Assembly (NCBI GenBank): GCA_963737575.1
Contig: CAVTTJ010000005.1
Coordinates: 248,001 to 312,000, forward strand
From: VRUE01 sp963737575
GTDB taxonomy: Bacteria; Actinomycetota; Thermoleophilia; Solirubrobacterales; 70-9
Direction of reading: 5' to 3'
Length of the DNA stretch: 64,000 nt
Shown here: positions 47,628-56,498 of the stretch, piece after piece
Position numbering within the stretch: position 1 is the stretch's first letter
Layout: every line of letters begins with the position of its first letter
Notes under the pieces: model-generated
The model's input: only the letters and a program-made list of their open reading frames with translations
The model's database searches: none
Told to the model about the DNA's origin: nothing
Program-made: the position numbers and the translations under genes

Positions 47628-48728
47628 GTGAGTGCCTCAAGATGGTTGGCTGTCCTAGTCTCGCTCGCCGTACTGGCGCTGGGAGTTGCGGCCTGCGGCA
47701 GTAGCAGCGACGAAACCAGCGGCGGCGGTGGCGGGGGTGGAGGAACGATCAGCGGGGCGGGCTCGACGTTCGCACAGCCGATCATCAGCCAGTGGGGGTC
47801 CGAACTCAAGGAAAGCGACGGCCTCACGGTCAACTACAACTCGATCGGCTCTGGCGGCGGCATCGCCCAGTTCCAGGCCAATACGGTCGACTTCGGCGAC
47901 ACCGATTCAGCAATGACCGACGAAGAAATCGAAGTCGCGGACAAGAACGGGACGACGGTTCACGTGCCGATCGTCTTCGGCGCCGTCACCGTCTCCTACA
48001 ACCTGCCGGGCGTCGAATCGGGCCTGATGCTCGACGGCGAAACCGTTGGCAACATCTATCTGGGCAATATCACGAAGTGGGATGACCCGGCGATCGCCAA
48101 GCTCAATCCGGGCGTCAAGCTGCCGAGCACCAGCATCACCGTTGTCCATCGCTCTGACGAATCGGGCACGACGGCTCTGTTCACCCAGTTCCTCGACGAA
48201 ACCAACAAGGAATGGCACAGCAAGGTCGGCACCGACAAGACCGTCAAGTGGCCAACCGGCACCGGCGCAAACGGCAACGAAGGCGTGGCCGGGTCGGTCC
48301 AGCAGACCGAAGGCGCGATCGGCTATGTCGAGCTTGCATATGCGCTGCAGAACGAATTCACGACGGCCGCCGTCCAGAACAGGGCCGGCAAGTTCGTCCC
48401 GCCTACCTTGGCTTCGACGAAGGCGGCCAGCGAAGGCGTGAAGTTCCCGCCGGACCTGCGATTCAGCGCGATCAACGCATCTAAGGCGCCTGCTGCCTAC
48501 CCAATCGCCTCGGGCACCTTCGTGATCGTCTACGAAGACCTCTGCAAGGCGGGCAAGAGTGAAGAAACCGCCAAGAACGTGGTCACCTTCCTCGACTACG
48601 GCCTGGGCGAAGGCCAGCAGGTCGCGGAAAAGCTCGACTACGCAGGTCTCTCGCCGGAACTGCTGGAAGCCTCGCAGGCCAAGGTCGACGGCCTGAAGTG
48701 CAACGGCAAGCCGATAGAAACGTCGTAG
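47628..48728 (+). CDS. pstS: Phosphate ABC transporter substrate-binding lipoprotein PstS
   Basis: Extracellular phosphate receptor. A lipoprotein signal (LVSLAVLALGVAAC) is followed by a Ser/Gly linker. The phosphate-binding loops ISGAGSTFAQPIISQW, GDTDSAMTDEE and RSDESGTTALFTQFL are present. GTG 47628 is preceded by AAGGAG, which decides the start. Of 24 Glu codons 23 are GAA and one GAG, opposite to pstC next door. Confidence 0.95.
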   Translation: MSASRWLAVLVSLAVLALGVAACGSSSDETSGGGGGGGGTISGAGSTFAQPIISQWGSELKESDGLTVNYNSIGSGGGIAQFQANTVDFGDTDSAMTDEEIEVADKNGTTVHVPIVFGAVTVSYNLPGVESGLMLDGETVGNIYLGNITKWDDPAIAKLNPGVKLPSTSITVVHRSDESGTTALFTQFLDETNKEWHSKVGTDKTVKWPTGTGANGNEGVAGSVQQTEGAIGYVELAYALQNEFTTAAVQNRAGKFVPPTLASTKAASEGVKFPPDLRFSAINASKAPAAYPIASGTFVIVYEDLCKAGKSEETAKNVVTFLDYGLGEGQQVAEKLDYAGLSPELLEASQAKVDGLKCNGKPIETS

Positions 48729-48740
48729 GCAAGGCGCTGG

Positions 48741-49739
48741 GTGGAGTCCGGAGCGCAGCGGGCACTATGGGGCGAGCGATCTTTCGGTCGCTCGCCCCTC
48801 TCCCGTCTTCCCGATCGCATCATGCGATATGGGCTGACGGCGATCTCCGCAGCGATTCTCGTCCTCCTCGCCTACTTCTTCGTCAAGCTCGCGCTTGAAT
48901 CGAAGCTCGTATTTCAGGAATTCGGAGTCTTCGGGTTCATCTTCACGAACAACTGGGATGTTTCCAATGCGATCTACGGCGCGCTGCCGCTGCTGGTCGG
49001 CACGTTGATCACCTCGGCGCTGGCACTGGTGATCGGGGTCCCGGTCGCGGTGTCAGTGGCGCTGTTTCTAACCGAGTTGTGCCCGCGCAGGCTTCGCGCC
49101 TCACTGACTATTCTGGTCGACCTGCTGGCCGCGGTGCCATCGGTCGTCTACGGACTTTGGGCCTTCTACTTCCTGATCCCGAAGCTGAAACCGGCCGAGC
49201 AGTGGTTCGCCGACGCCTTCCACTTCGTCCCCTTCGTAGCCACCGACAACGTCGCCGGTCCTAACTACTTCATCGCCGGACTCGTCCTGGCGATCATGCT
49301 GCTGCCGATTGTCAGCGCGATCAGCCGCGAGGTTCTCTCCACTGTGCCCGCGGATCACAGGGAGGCGGCGCTGGCCTTGGGCGCAACGCGATGGGAGATG
49401 ATCCGAACCGCGATGCTGCCCTACGCCAGGCGCGGCATCACCGGTGGCGCGATGCTCGGGCTGGGCCGAGCGATCGGCGAGACGATCGCGGTGACGATCG
49501 TGATCGGCGACAATCCGATCCTCGGCCACAGCATCTTCGACCAGGGTTATTCGCTGGCCGCGGTAATTGCCAACGAGTTCGGCGAGGCGGCTTCCAACCC
49601 GCTGCACAAATCGGCGCTGATCGGCGCCGGCCTCGTGCTCTTTGTCCTCACCTTGCTCGTCAACTCGATCGCCCGCTTGGTTGTGATGCGAAGCGAGCGC
49701 GAGAGCGGCCGCCCGATCGTGGCTCAGGGAGGGCTCTAG
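48741..49739 (+). CDS. pstC: Phosphate ABC transporter permease PstC
   Basis: Membrane permease with about six helices; the ABC coupling loop reads DHREAALALGATRWEMIRTAMLP, typical of PstC. The periplasmic insert between helices 3 and 4 (KPAEQWFADAFHFVPFVATD) is family-like. Its GTG is 12 bases after pstS and pstA follows without a gap. Confidence 0.93.
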   Translation: MESGAQRALWGERSFGRSPLSRLPDRIMRYGLTAISAAILVLLAYFFVKLALESKLVFQEFGVFGFIFTNNWDVSNAIYGALPLLVGTLITSALALVIGVPVAVSVALFLTELCPRRLRASLTILVDLLAAVPSVVYGLWAFYFLIPKLKPAEQWFADAFHFVPFVATDNVAGPNYFIAGLVLAIMLLPIVSAISREVLSTVPADHREAALALGATRWEMIRTAMLPYARRGITGGAMLGLGRAIGETIAVTIVIGDNPILGHSIFDQGYSLAAVIANEFGEAASNPLHKSALIGAGLVLFVLTLLVNSIARLVVMRSERESGRPIVAQGGL

Positions 49740-50642
49740 ATGGAGGCTGGCTCGATTTCCTCCCCTGGCAGAGCGCTAGAGCCGACCAGCGCCAGTCGTC
49801 GTCGCAAGGACAAAGCCGCGCGCTCGATCCTGTGGATGGCGACCGTCGTCGCGATCGTTCCCCTCGTCCTCGTCATCTTCTACACGCTTCGCAAGGGCAT
49901 CGGCGCATTCAGCACTGAATTTTTTACCACCGATCCGACTGGAGATTTTCTCGGTGCTCAGGGTGGCGTCAAGAGCGCGATCCTCGGCACGATCGAGATC
50001 GTCGGGTTCGCGACGCTGGTCGCGGTCCCACTAGGAATCGGCGTCGCCCTCTACCTGACCGAGTTCGGCGGCAACGGCAAATTGGCTCAGGTCGTCCGCT
50101 TCTTCGTCGATGTGATGACCGGTGTGCCCTCGATCGTCTTCGGCCTCTTCATCTACATAACGCTCGTCCTCGCCGGCACCGGCGGCTCGAGCTTCGCCGG
50201 CTGGAAGGGCTCCGCTGCCCTCGCCCTGCTGATGCTGCCGATCATGACCCGCTCGGCTGAGGTCGCCCTGAACCTCGTGCCCAGCTCGCTGCGCGAAGCG
50301 GCGTTGGCTCTTGGGGCGCCGCGCTGGAGAGTAGTCGTCCGCGTCGTTCTGCCGAGCGCTGCCTCGGGCATCCTCACCGGGGCCCTCCTCTCGATCGCCC
50401 GTGCTGCGGGGGAGACCGCACCACTTCTATTCACTGCGACTATCGTCAAGGGGACGACCTTCAATCTGAACGAACCGATGAACTCCCTCCCCGCTCAGAT
50501 CTTTCAGGACCTCAAGCAGCCCAACAACGAACTCGTCCAGCGGGCCTGGGGTGCGGCGATAACGCTCATCGCGATGATTCTGATCGTTACCCTGACTGCC
50601 AAACTGATCCAACGGAGAAGCCGTGTCAAAGGAGCCACCTGA
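49740..50642 (+). CDS. pstA: Phosphate ABC transporter permease PstA
   Basis: Second permease of the high-affinity phosphate importer: six helices, VPLGIGVALYLTEFGGNGKL, and coupling loop SSLREAALALGAPRWRVVVRVVLP. The ATG immediately follows the pstC stop. The stop lies one base before the preferred pstB start. Confidence 0.94.
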   Translation: MEAGSISSPGRALEPTSASRRRKDKAARSILWMATVVAIVPLVLVIFYTLRKGIGAFSTEFFTTDPTGDFLGAQGGVKSAILGTIEIVGFATLVAVPLGIGVALYLTEFGGNGKLAQVVRFFVDVMTGVPSIVFGLFIYITLVLAGTGGSSFAGWKGSAALALLMLPIMTRSAEVALNLVPSSLREAALALGAPRWRVVVRVVLPSAASGILTGALLSIARAAGETAPLLFTATIVKGTTFNLNEPMNSLPAQIFQDLKQPNNELVQRAWGAAITLIAMILIVTLTAKLIQRRSRVKGAT

Positions 50643-50643
50643 G

Positions 50644-51525
50644 ATGAATCCCCAGCCATCCGAGACCCAGATCGGGGCCGAGCGGGACGCCGCACAGGGT
50701 GAGCGTCGGGCTTCAGCGGCCCCTGAGAATCAGGGAACGGGACAGGAACCGGCGCTGAGCCCGGTCGTGGCCAAGCGTGAGGTCGAACTGCGAACCCTGA
50801 ATGCCTACTACGGCTCCCATCACGCGGTCAAGAACGTCAGCCTCTCCTTCGCGTCCTCCGACGTCACCGCGATCATCGGCCCTTCCGGCTGCGGCAAGTC
50901 GACGATGGTTCGCTGCGTCAACCGGATGCATGAGGAGATCGTCGGGGCACGAGCAGAAGGCGAGGTCCGGCTCGATGGCGAGGACCTATACGCCCCACAC
51001 GTCGATGTCGTCTCAGTGCGCCGGGCAGTCGGCATGGTCTTCCAGAAGCCGAACCCGTTCCCAACGATGTCCATCTTCGACAACGTGGCCTCGGGTCTTA
51101 GGTTTACGGGCACCCCCCGCCGGGAGATGGAGGATCGTGTGCACGATGCGCTGGTCGGTGCGGGCCTCTGGGAGGAGGTCAAGGACCGCCTCGACAAGCA
51201 TGGCGCGGGGCTCTCCGGCGGCCAGCAGCAGCGCCTCTGCATCGCCCGCGCGCTCGCGGTCGAACCTGAGGTTCTGCTCATGGACGAGCCGTGCTCGGCG
51301 CTCGACCCGGTGGCGACCCTGAAGATCGAGGAGTTGATTGCCAGGCTCAAGGAGCGGGTGACGATCGTGATCGTCACCCACAACATGCAGCAGGCGGCGC
51401 GGGTAGCCGAGAGGACCGCCTTCATGCTCAGCGGGGAGTTGGTCGAGGTGGCGCCGACCGACAAGATCTTCACCAATCCCGACGACGAGCGCACCGAGCA
51501 GTACGTCACCGGCAAATTCGGATGA
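50644..51525 (+). CDS. pstB: Phosphate ABC transporter ATPase PstB
   Basis: Energises phosphate import. Walker A GPSGCGKST, Q-loop VFQKPNPFPTMSIFDNVASG, signature LSGGQQQR, Walker B LLMDEPCSALDP and H-loop THNMQQAARV are present. An N-terminal extension of about 45 polar residues is unusual. I choose ATG 50644 because AAAGGAG is 9 bases upstream; a GTG at 50623 inside pstA is an alternative. Its stop overlaps phoU (ATGA). Confidence 0.95.
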   Translation: MNPQPSETQIGAERDAAQGERRASAAPENQGTGQEPALSPVVAKREVELRTLNAYYGSHHAVKNVSLSFASSDVTAIIGPSGCGKSTMVRCVNRMHEEIVGARAEGEVRLDGEDLYAPHVDVVSVRRAVGMVFQKPNPFPTMSIFDNVASGLRFTGTPRREMEDRVHDALVGAGLWEEVKDRLDKHGAGLSGGQQQRLCIARALAVEPEVLLMDEPCSALDPVATLKIEELIARLKERVTIVIVTHNMQQAARVAERTAFMLSGELVEVAPTDKIFTNPDDERTEQYVTGKFG

Positions 51526-52217
51526 CGGAGACCAGGGTCCAGTATCAGGAGGAGCTCAAGCAGCTCGAGCAAAGTGCCTTGGGAGGACTCGATCTGGTGA
51601 GCGCCGCTCTCGGGCGAACCCTCGAAGCGGTCGAGCAGCAGGACGTCGAGCTCGCCCAGCTGGTGATCGCCGACGACGACCGGATCGACGGCCGCTATCT
51701 CGAGGTCCACCAGGCTCTGATCACGCTGCTTGCGACCCAGGCGCCTGTCGCCACCGACCTGCGGCTGATCTCGGCGCTCCTCCACGTCCTCAAGAGCGTC
51801 GAGCGGATGGGGGACCAGTGCGTGAACATCTGCAAGCTGATCCCGCTGACCGGCAACGAACCGCCAGCCGACGCCGAGATGGTGAAACTGATTCTGGCGA
51901 TGGGAAAGCAGACCCTGGCCCTGATTACCCAGTCGAAGCGCGCCTTCGAGGAGCGAAGCGTCGAGATGGCACGCGACCTCGTCCGCCAGGACGACGCGGT
52001 CGACGACCTCAACCGCCAGTGCTTCGGCCTGGCGCTCGAGATCGGCGACGACCCGGACAAGCGCGAATGGGCGATGACGATGCTGCTCGCAGCCAGGGCG
52101 ATCGAGCGGATCGCCGACAACGCCGTCGACATCGGGGAGCAGGTGGCGTTCGTCGTCACCGGCCTCTTCAGGGAGTTCGAGGACGCCTCGCACCCCGAGG
52201 AGACGGTCCGTCCCTGA
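51522..52217 (+). CDS. phoU: Phosphate signalling protein PhoU
   Basis: Two three-helix bundles, each with the metal-binding ExxxD-type motif: VERMGDQCVNICKL and IERIADNAVDIGEQ. PhoU transmits the Pst occupancy state to the PhoR kinase and restrains phosphate uptake. Start ATG overlaps the pstB stop by 4 bases, making this the last gene of pstSCAB-phoU. Confidence 0.94.
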   Translation: MTETRVQYQEELKQLEQSALGGLDLVSAALGRTLEAVEQQDVELAQLVIADDDRIDGRYLEVHQALITLLATQAPVATDLRLISALLHVLKSVERMGDQCVNICKLIPLTGNEPPADAEMVKLILAMGKQTLALITQSKRAFEERSVEMARDLVRQDDAVDDLNRQCFGLALEIGDDPDKREWAMTMLLAARAIERIADNAVDIGEQVAFVVTGLFREFEDASHPEETVRP

Positions 52218-52298
52218 TGCCGTTTCGACGCCCCGGAAAGTGCGGGGTGGGCGCGTGGACCGGTCCGAATCGTCTGACAAGATGACCAACTGTCGCTG

Positions 52299-53207
52299 AT
52301 GCTCTGCGGGGCCATAGATATCGGGTCGAATACGACGCGCGTGCTCGTCGCGGAACCGGTCGATGGCCAACTCAAGAAGGTGATGGAGCAGCGGGCGTAC
52401 ACCCGCATCAACAAGGCGCTCGACGAGGACGGCGCGATCGTCCCCGAAAAGGTCGCTGAGGTCGCCGAGGTCGTCGCCACGCAGGTTCGGCTCGCTCAGG
52501 AGCTCGGCGCCGAGACGATCCGCGCCGTCGCCACGGCGGCGGTCCGCGAGGCGTCGAACGCCGACGTGGTCGCGGCCAGGATCGGCGAGGCTTCCGGGGT
52601 CCCGGTCGAGATCCTCGGCGAGGAGGAGGAGGGCCGGCTCGCGTTCATCGGGGCGACCAAAACCCTCGGCCATCCGGTCGAGGGAAGGATCGGCGTCGTC
52701 GACGTCGGCGGCGGCTCGACCGAGGTGGTGCTCGGGAGGGTCCCCGGCGGGGCCGAGCAGGTTCGTTCCTGGCAGATCGGCTCCGGGACTCTCGCCGACG
52801 AGTTGATCTCATCGGACCCGCCGTCGGCGGCCGAGATCCGCAGGGTCCGCGAGCGGATCGAGGCGAACTTCGAGGGGGTCGAGATCGAGCACCCGTCGCA
52901 GGCGGTCGCGGTCGGCGGCAGCGCCACCTCGCTACGGCGGCTGGTCGGCGCCGTGCTCGAGTACGAGACGCTCGAGCGCGGGGTCCGGATCCTCGCCGGT
53001 GAGCCGGCGGCCGACGTCGCCCGGCGCTTCGAGCTCGATCCCGAGCGGGTCCGGATCCTGACCACCGGCGTCCTGCTGCTGGAGAAGGTCTCGGAGCTGC
53101 TCGGGCAGCCGCTCCAGATAGGAAAGGGCGGGCTGCGCGAGGGGGTCGTCCTCGACCTCCTCAACGGCAGGGCCAACGGCACGCCCGCCGCCCGCCTGGC
53201 CGCCTGA
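52299..53207 (+). CDS. ppx: Exopolyphosphatase (Ppx/GppA family)
   Basis: ASKHA-fold phosphatase that removes terminal phosphate from polyphosphate or pppGpp. AIDIGSNTTRVLVAE, AVATAAVREASNA, EILGEEEEGRLAFIGA and GVVDVGGGSTEVVLG are the conserved phosphate-binding segments; catalytic Glu lies in the first half. About 302 residues, i.e. the short actinobacterial form without the C-terminal HD domain. Confidence 0.92.
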   Translation: MLCGAIDIGSNTTRVLVAEPVDGQLKKVMEQRAYTRINKALDEDGAIVPEKVAEVAEVVATQVRLAQELGAETIRAVATAAVREASNADVVAARIGEASGVPVEILGEEEEGRLAFIGATKTLGHPVEGRIGVVDVGGGSTEVVLGRVPGGAEQVRSWQIGSGTLADELISSDPPSAAEIRRVRERIEANFEGVEIEHPSQAVAVGGSATSLRRLVGAVLEYETLERGVRILAGEPAADVARRFELDPERVRILTTGVLLLEKVSELLGQPLQIGKGGLREGVVLDLLNGRANGTPAARLAA

Positions 53208-53213
53208 GTTTTC

Positions 53214-53236
53214 CCAAATTCGGGCTTTTTTCTTTA
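53214..53236 (+). terminator. Weak intrinsic terminator after ppx
   Basis: CCC...GGG-type imperfect stem immediately followed by a run of Ts (CGGGCTTTTTTCTTT), 7 bases after the ppx stop. The stem is short and contains a mismatch, so read-through into the CHAD genes is likely. Confidence 0.35.
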
Positions 53237-53246
53237 GCCTCCTGCC

Positions 53247-53723
53247 GTGGCTCGTGCCCGGGAGATCGAGGATCTGGACTGCGAGGCTCCGTTCGCCGTG
53301 GCCGCGGCGCTGGTGATCTCGCTGCGCGCCGAGGAGATCTTCGAGCACTCGCCCGGCGTCCTCGACACCGATGACATCGAGCGCGTCCACGATATGCGCG
53401 TCGCGACCCGGCGGCTGCGCGCGGCGATGGAGATCTTCGAGACCTGCTTCCCGCGGAAGCGGTGGCGCCGGGCGCTGAAGCGGGTCAAGGCGCTGGCCGA
53501 CGCCCTCGGCGAGCGCAGGGACCGCGACGTCGCGATCGAGTTCCTCGACGGATTCTCAGGCGAGGTCCGGGGGCCCGATCGCGACCGCCTGGCCGCGGTG
53601 ATCGAGGGGCTCCGCGAGGAGCAGCGGGAGGCGAACGAGGGGCTCGCGTCGGCGGTCGACGAGAAGCGCCTGAGGAAGCTGCGGCGTAGCCTCGACATGC
53701 TCGTCGAGGCGGCCGGCAGTTGA
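53247..53723 (+). CDS. CHAD-domain protein, N-terminal half type
   Basis: Helical, basic CHAD protein. The signature RVHDMRVATRRLRAAMEIFE and the ALGERRDRDVAIEFLDGF loop are those of the first helical bundle of a CHAD domain, a polyphosphate-binding fold. It sits between ppx and ppk. The stop overlaps the next CHAD gene (TTGA), so both halves are probably made together and may assemble one binding groove. GTG start. Confidence 0.82.
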   Translation: MARAREIEDLDCEAPFAVAAALVISLRAEEIFEHSPGVLDTDDIERVHDMRVATRRLRAAMEIFETCFPRKRWRRALKRVKALADALGERRDRDVAIEFLDGFSGEVRGPDRDRLAAVIEGLREEQREANEGLASAVDEKRLRKLRRSLDMLVEAAGS

Positions 53724-54139
53724 AGGCCCGCCGAGTCGAGGGTCTCGATCCCTCGGGCTCGCTGCGCTCGAACGCGGCCCGGACCGTCGCCACCAGGCTC
53801 GAGGAGCTGCGCGGGTTCGCCGAGGAGGCGCTGGCGCCGGACTCCGCGACCGCCCAGCACGACATGCGGATCGCGGCCAAGCGCCTCCGCTATGTCCTCG
53901 AGATCACCGAGTCGTGCTTCGGCGAGGAGGCGGTCGAGACCCGCAGGGCCGTGAAGGATCTGCAGGGTGTCCTGGGCGACATCCACGACTGCGACGTGAT
54001 GCTGCCGCGGGTCGAGGGAATCCCGTCGCTGACGATCCTCCTGCGGGCGCGGCGCGAGCAGCTCATTAGCGACTTCCAGGCCCAGTGGCAGGCCGAAGCG
54101 GCCCGCGGCACCTGGGCGGCGCTCGAGCGCAGCCTCTAG
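53720..54139 (+). CDS. CHAD-domain protein, C-terminal half type
   Basis: Second CHAD-like protein: AQHDMRIAAKRLRYVLEITE and VKDLQGVLGDIHDCDVMLPR match the second helical bundle of the domain. TTG start overlapping the preceding stop. The N-terminus (KARRVEGLDPSGSLRSNAAR) looks like a genuine protein start, arguing for two natural genes rather than a broken one. Confidence 0.8.
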   Translation: MKARRVEGLDPSGSLRSNAARTVATRLEELRGFAEEALAPDSATAQHDMRIAAKRLRYVLEITESCFGEEAVETRRAVKDLQGVLGDIHDCDVMLPRVEGIPSLTILLRARREQLISDFQAQWQAEAARGTWAALERSL

Positions 54140-54143
54140 CGGC

Positions 54144-54159
54144 TTCACAGCCGTTTCAC
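54144..54159 (+). promoter_or_regulatory. Candidate Pho box upstream of the PHP-GT4 gene
   Basis: TTCAC at 54144-54148 and again at 54155-54159, exactly 11 bases apart, 66 bases before the ATG at 54225 and just after the CHAD stop. It would place the PHP-GT4/ppk unit under phosphate control. Confidence 0.5.
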
Positions 54160-54224
54160 AAGATTCCCCTGCTAATCGCGAAAATCAGGAATGAGATAAG
54201 AGCAAACGAGCGAGGGAGACACCG

Positions 54225-56498
54225 ATGACTTCCCGAGTAGATCTGCACTGCCATTCCACCGCCTCGCAGCTATCGCGCCTCGGGGTTCAGCGGTCCCTGG
54301 GCCTGCCCGAGTGCGCGACGCCTCCTCAGGAGGTCTACGAGCTGGCCAAGCGCCGGGGAATGGACTTCGTGACGATCACCGATCACGACACGATCGAGGG
54401 CTGCCTCGAGCTCGAGGATCGGCCCGACTTCTTCATCTCCGAGGAGCTGACCGCTCGCTTCGCCGGCGAAGCCCAGGCGGTGCACGTCCTCTGTTACGGG
54501 ATCACTCCAGGAGACCATGACTGGCTGCAGGCCAACGCCGGCGACGTCGAGGCCTGCGCCGCCTACCTTCACGAGAACCGGATCGCGTGCGCGCTCGCGC
54601 ATCCCTTCTACGACGTCGCCGCCCCGCTCACCCCGCGCCACCGGCGCCGGCTCGCCGAGCTGTTCCCGACCTGGGAGGTGCGCAACGGATCGCGGGCCCC
54701 GGAGCTGAACGCCCCGGCCGTGATCTACATCGAGACGCACGGCGGCACCGGGATCGGCGGTTCGGACGATCACGCCGGCGTGGACATCGGCAGAACCTTC
54801 ACCGAGGTGCCGAAGTCGTCCACGCCGGAAGAGTTTCTGACCCGGCTTCGCGACGGTGCCGACATAGCCGCCGACGGCGAGCAGGGAAGCGCTGCCAAAT
54901 GGGCGCATGCGGCGATGGCGCTGGCGACCCGCGCCCTCGCGCTCGACGGCCAGGTCACGGGGGACGGCGCTCCGGATCCCGCCGCCGTCCTCAAGATCGC
55001 CCAGCGCGTCGTCGGCCAGGGTGCCGCCCGGGAAGGGGCGGTCGCTGCCGACATCGGCCCCGACGACGCCCGCAGGCTGCTCGAGACCTGGCTCGGGTCG
55101 GTGGGCCTGGAAGTTCGCGGCAGGGCCCTCCTGGCCTACCTGCAGTCCGATTCCTTCTCCCACGCGGACCTCTACCGCCGCGCGCGCCGCGCCCATGAGC
55201 GTGGGCTGCGAGCGGCCGTCGCCGACGGCTCCCGGGCGATCGTCGCGGGCGACCCCGGGTCGGCCTTCGGTGGGCTGTTCGAGGCGCTCGTCCCGGCGAT
55301 CCCGTACGCCCCCTCAGCGGCCTTCCTCGGCGCCGAGAAGGCGAAGCTCGCCCGCCGCGACGGCGAGCGCCGTGTCGCGGTGATCGTCGACGGGATCGGC
55401 TCGATGCACGGGGTGACCCATACGATCGAGCAGATCCGCGAGCACGGGGTGCCCGGCTTCGAGGTCGATGTGGTCGGCACCGACCCCGGCGTAGACCGCC
55501 GTCTGCCGGCCGCGACCGAGCTGCAGGTGCCCTACTACGAGGGGCTGGCTCTGGGGGTGCCGGGGCTGACCGACCTCGTCGAGACGCTCGCCGAGGGCCG
55601 CTACGACCTGCTCCACGTCACCGCTCCCGGCCCGGCCGGGATCGCCGCGATGCTGCTCGGGCGGATCACCGGGCTGCCGCTCGTCGGCAGCTACCACACC
55701 GAGCTGACCGCCTACGCCGGCCTCCGGAGCGGGGACGACGGAATCGAGGCGATGGCCCGGGCCGCGATCGCGACCTTCTACAACGCCCCCTCCCTCGTGC
55801 TCTCGCCGAGCCCGGCCGCCGATCGGTCGCTTTCCGGGCTTGGCGTCGAGGCGAGCCGGATCGGGCGCTGGGAACGGGGGGTCGACGTTTCGCGCTTCGA
55901 CCCCGTCAAGGCCGCCCGCGACGCCTACCCGGGCGAGATCAAGGTCCTCTACGCCGGTCGGATGACCCGCGAGAAGGGCGTCGACCTGCTCGCCGAGGCC
56001 TTCCTCCGAGCGCGCCGCAGCGAGCCGCGGCTTCACCTTCTCCTTGCCGGTGGCGGCCCCGATGAGGGGGAGCTGCGCGAGCTGCTCGGCGAGGATGCGA
56101 CCTTCCTCGGCTGGCTCGAGGGCGAGGACCTGGCCCGCGCCTACGCGAGCGCCGACATGTTCCTCTTCTGCTCGCGGACCGACACCTACGGCCAGGTCGT
56201 CCTCGAGGCCGGGGCCAGCGGGCTGCCGGTGATCGCCATCGCCGAGGGCGGTCCCGCGACCCTGGTCGAGAACAACCACACGGGTGTTCTCTGTCAGGCC
56301 GACGCCGACCACCTCGCCGGCGCTCTGCTGCGCCTCGCCGCCTCGCCGCTGCTGCGCCGCCGGCTCGGGACCTCCGGCGTCAGCGCCGCCCGCAAGCGCT
56401 CCTGGGAGCGCTCGATGGAGCAGCTCGCCGCCGGCTATGGTCAGGCGGCCGGCGCCCCTGCCGCGGAGGGCAGGCAAGCCCCGGTTCGTGCCGCCTGA
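54225..56498 (+). CDS. PHP-domain phosphoesterase fused to GT4 glycosyltransferase
   Basis: Residues 1 to about 260 are a PHP metallo-phosphoesterase: DLHCH (6-10), DHD (53-55), HP (126-127) and SDDH (180-183) supply the metal ligands. After a helical linker, residues from about 375 form a GT-B family 4 glycosyltransferase (VDGIGSMHGVTHTIEQIREH, LYAGRMTREKGVDLLAEAF, RTDTYGQVVLEAGASGLPV with Asp653 and Glu661 in the EX7E position). This motif variant is seen in MgtA/SQD2-like enzymes acting on lipid acceptors. A candidate Pho box lies upstream and ppk overlaps downstream. A phosphate-starvation role in lipid or glycan remodelling is inferred, not shown. Confidence 0.85.
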   Translation: MTSRVDLHCHSTASQLSRLGVQRSLGLPECATPPQEVYELAKRRGMDFVTITDHDTIEGCLELEDRPDFFISEELTARFAGEAQAVHVLCYGITPGDHDWLQANAGDVEACAAYLHENRIACALAHPFYDVAAPLTPRHRRRLAELFPTWEVRNGSRAPELNAPAVIYIETHGGTGIGGSDDHAGVDIGRTFTEVPKSSTPEEFLTRLRDGADIAADGEQGSAAKWAHAAMALATRALALDGQVTGDGAPDPAAVLKIAQRVVGQGAAREGAVAADIGPDDARRLLETWLGSVGLEVRGRALLAYLQSDSFSHADLYRRARRAHERGLRAAVADGSRAIVAGDPGSAFGGLFEALVPAIPYAPSAAFLGAEKAKLARRDGERRVAVIVDGIGSMHGVTHTIEQIREHGVPGFEVDVVGTDPGVDRRLPAATELQVPYYEGLALGVPGLTDLVETLAEGRYDLLHVTAPGPAGIAAMLLGRITGLPLVGSYHTELTAYAGLRSGDDGIEAMARAAIATFYNAPSLVLSPSPAADRSLSGLGVEASRIGRWERGVDVSRFDPVKAARDAYPGEIKVLYAGRMTREKGVDLLAEAFLRARRSEPRLHLLLAGGGPDEGELRELLGEDATFLGWLEGEDLARAYASADMFLFCSRTDTYGQVVLEAGASGLPVIAIAEGGPATLVENNHTGVLCQADADHLAGALLRLAASPLLRRRLGTSGVSAARKRSWERSMEQLAAGYGQAAGAPAAEGRQAPVRAA

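Noticed and set aside
53720..53723. The two CHAD genes as one gene broken by a frameshift
   Set aside because: The second frame has a coherent N-terminus from its TTG and a clean 4-base overlap, which looks like coupled natural genes; kept as two.
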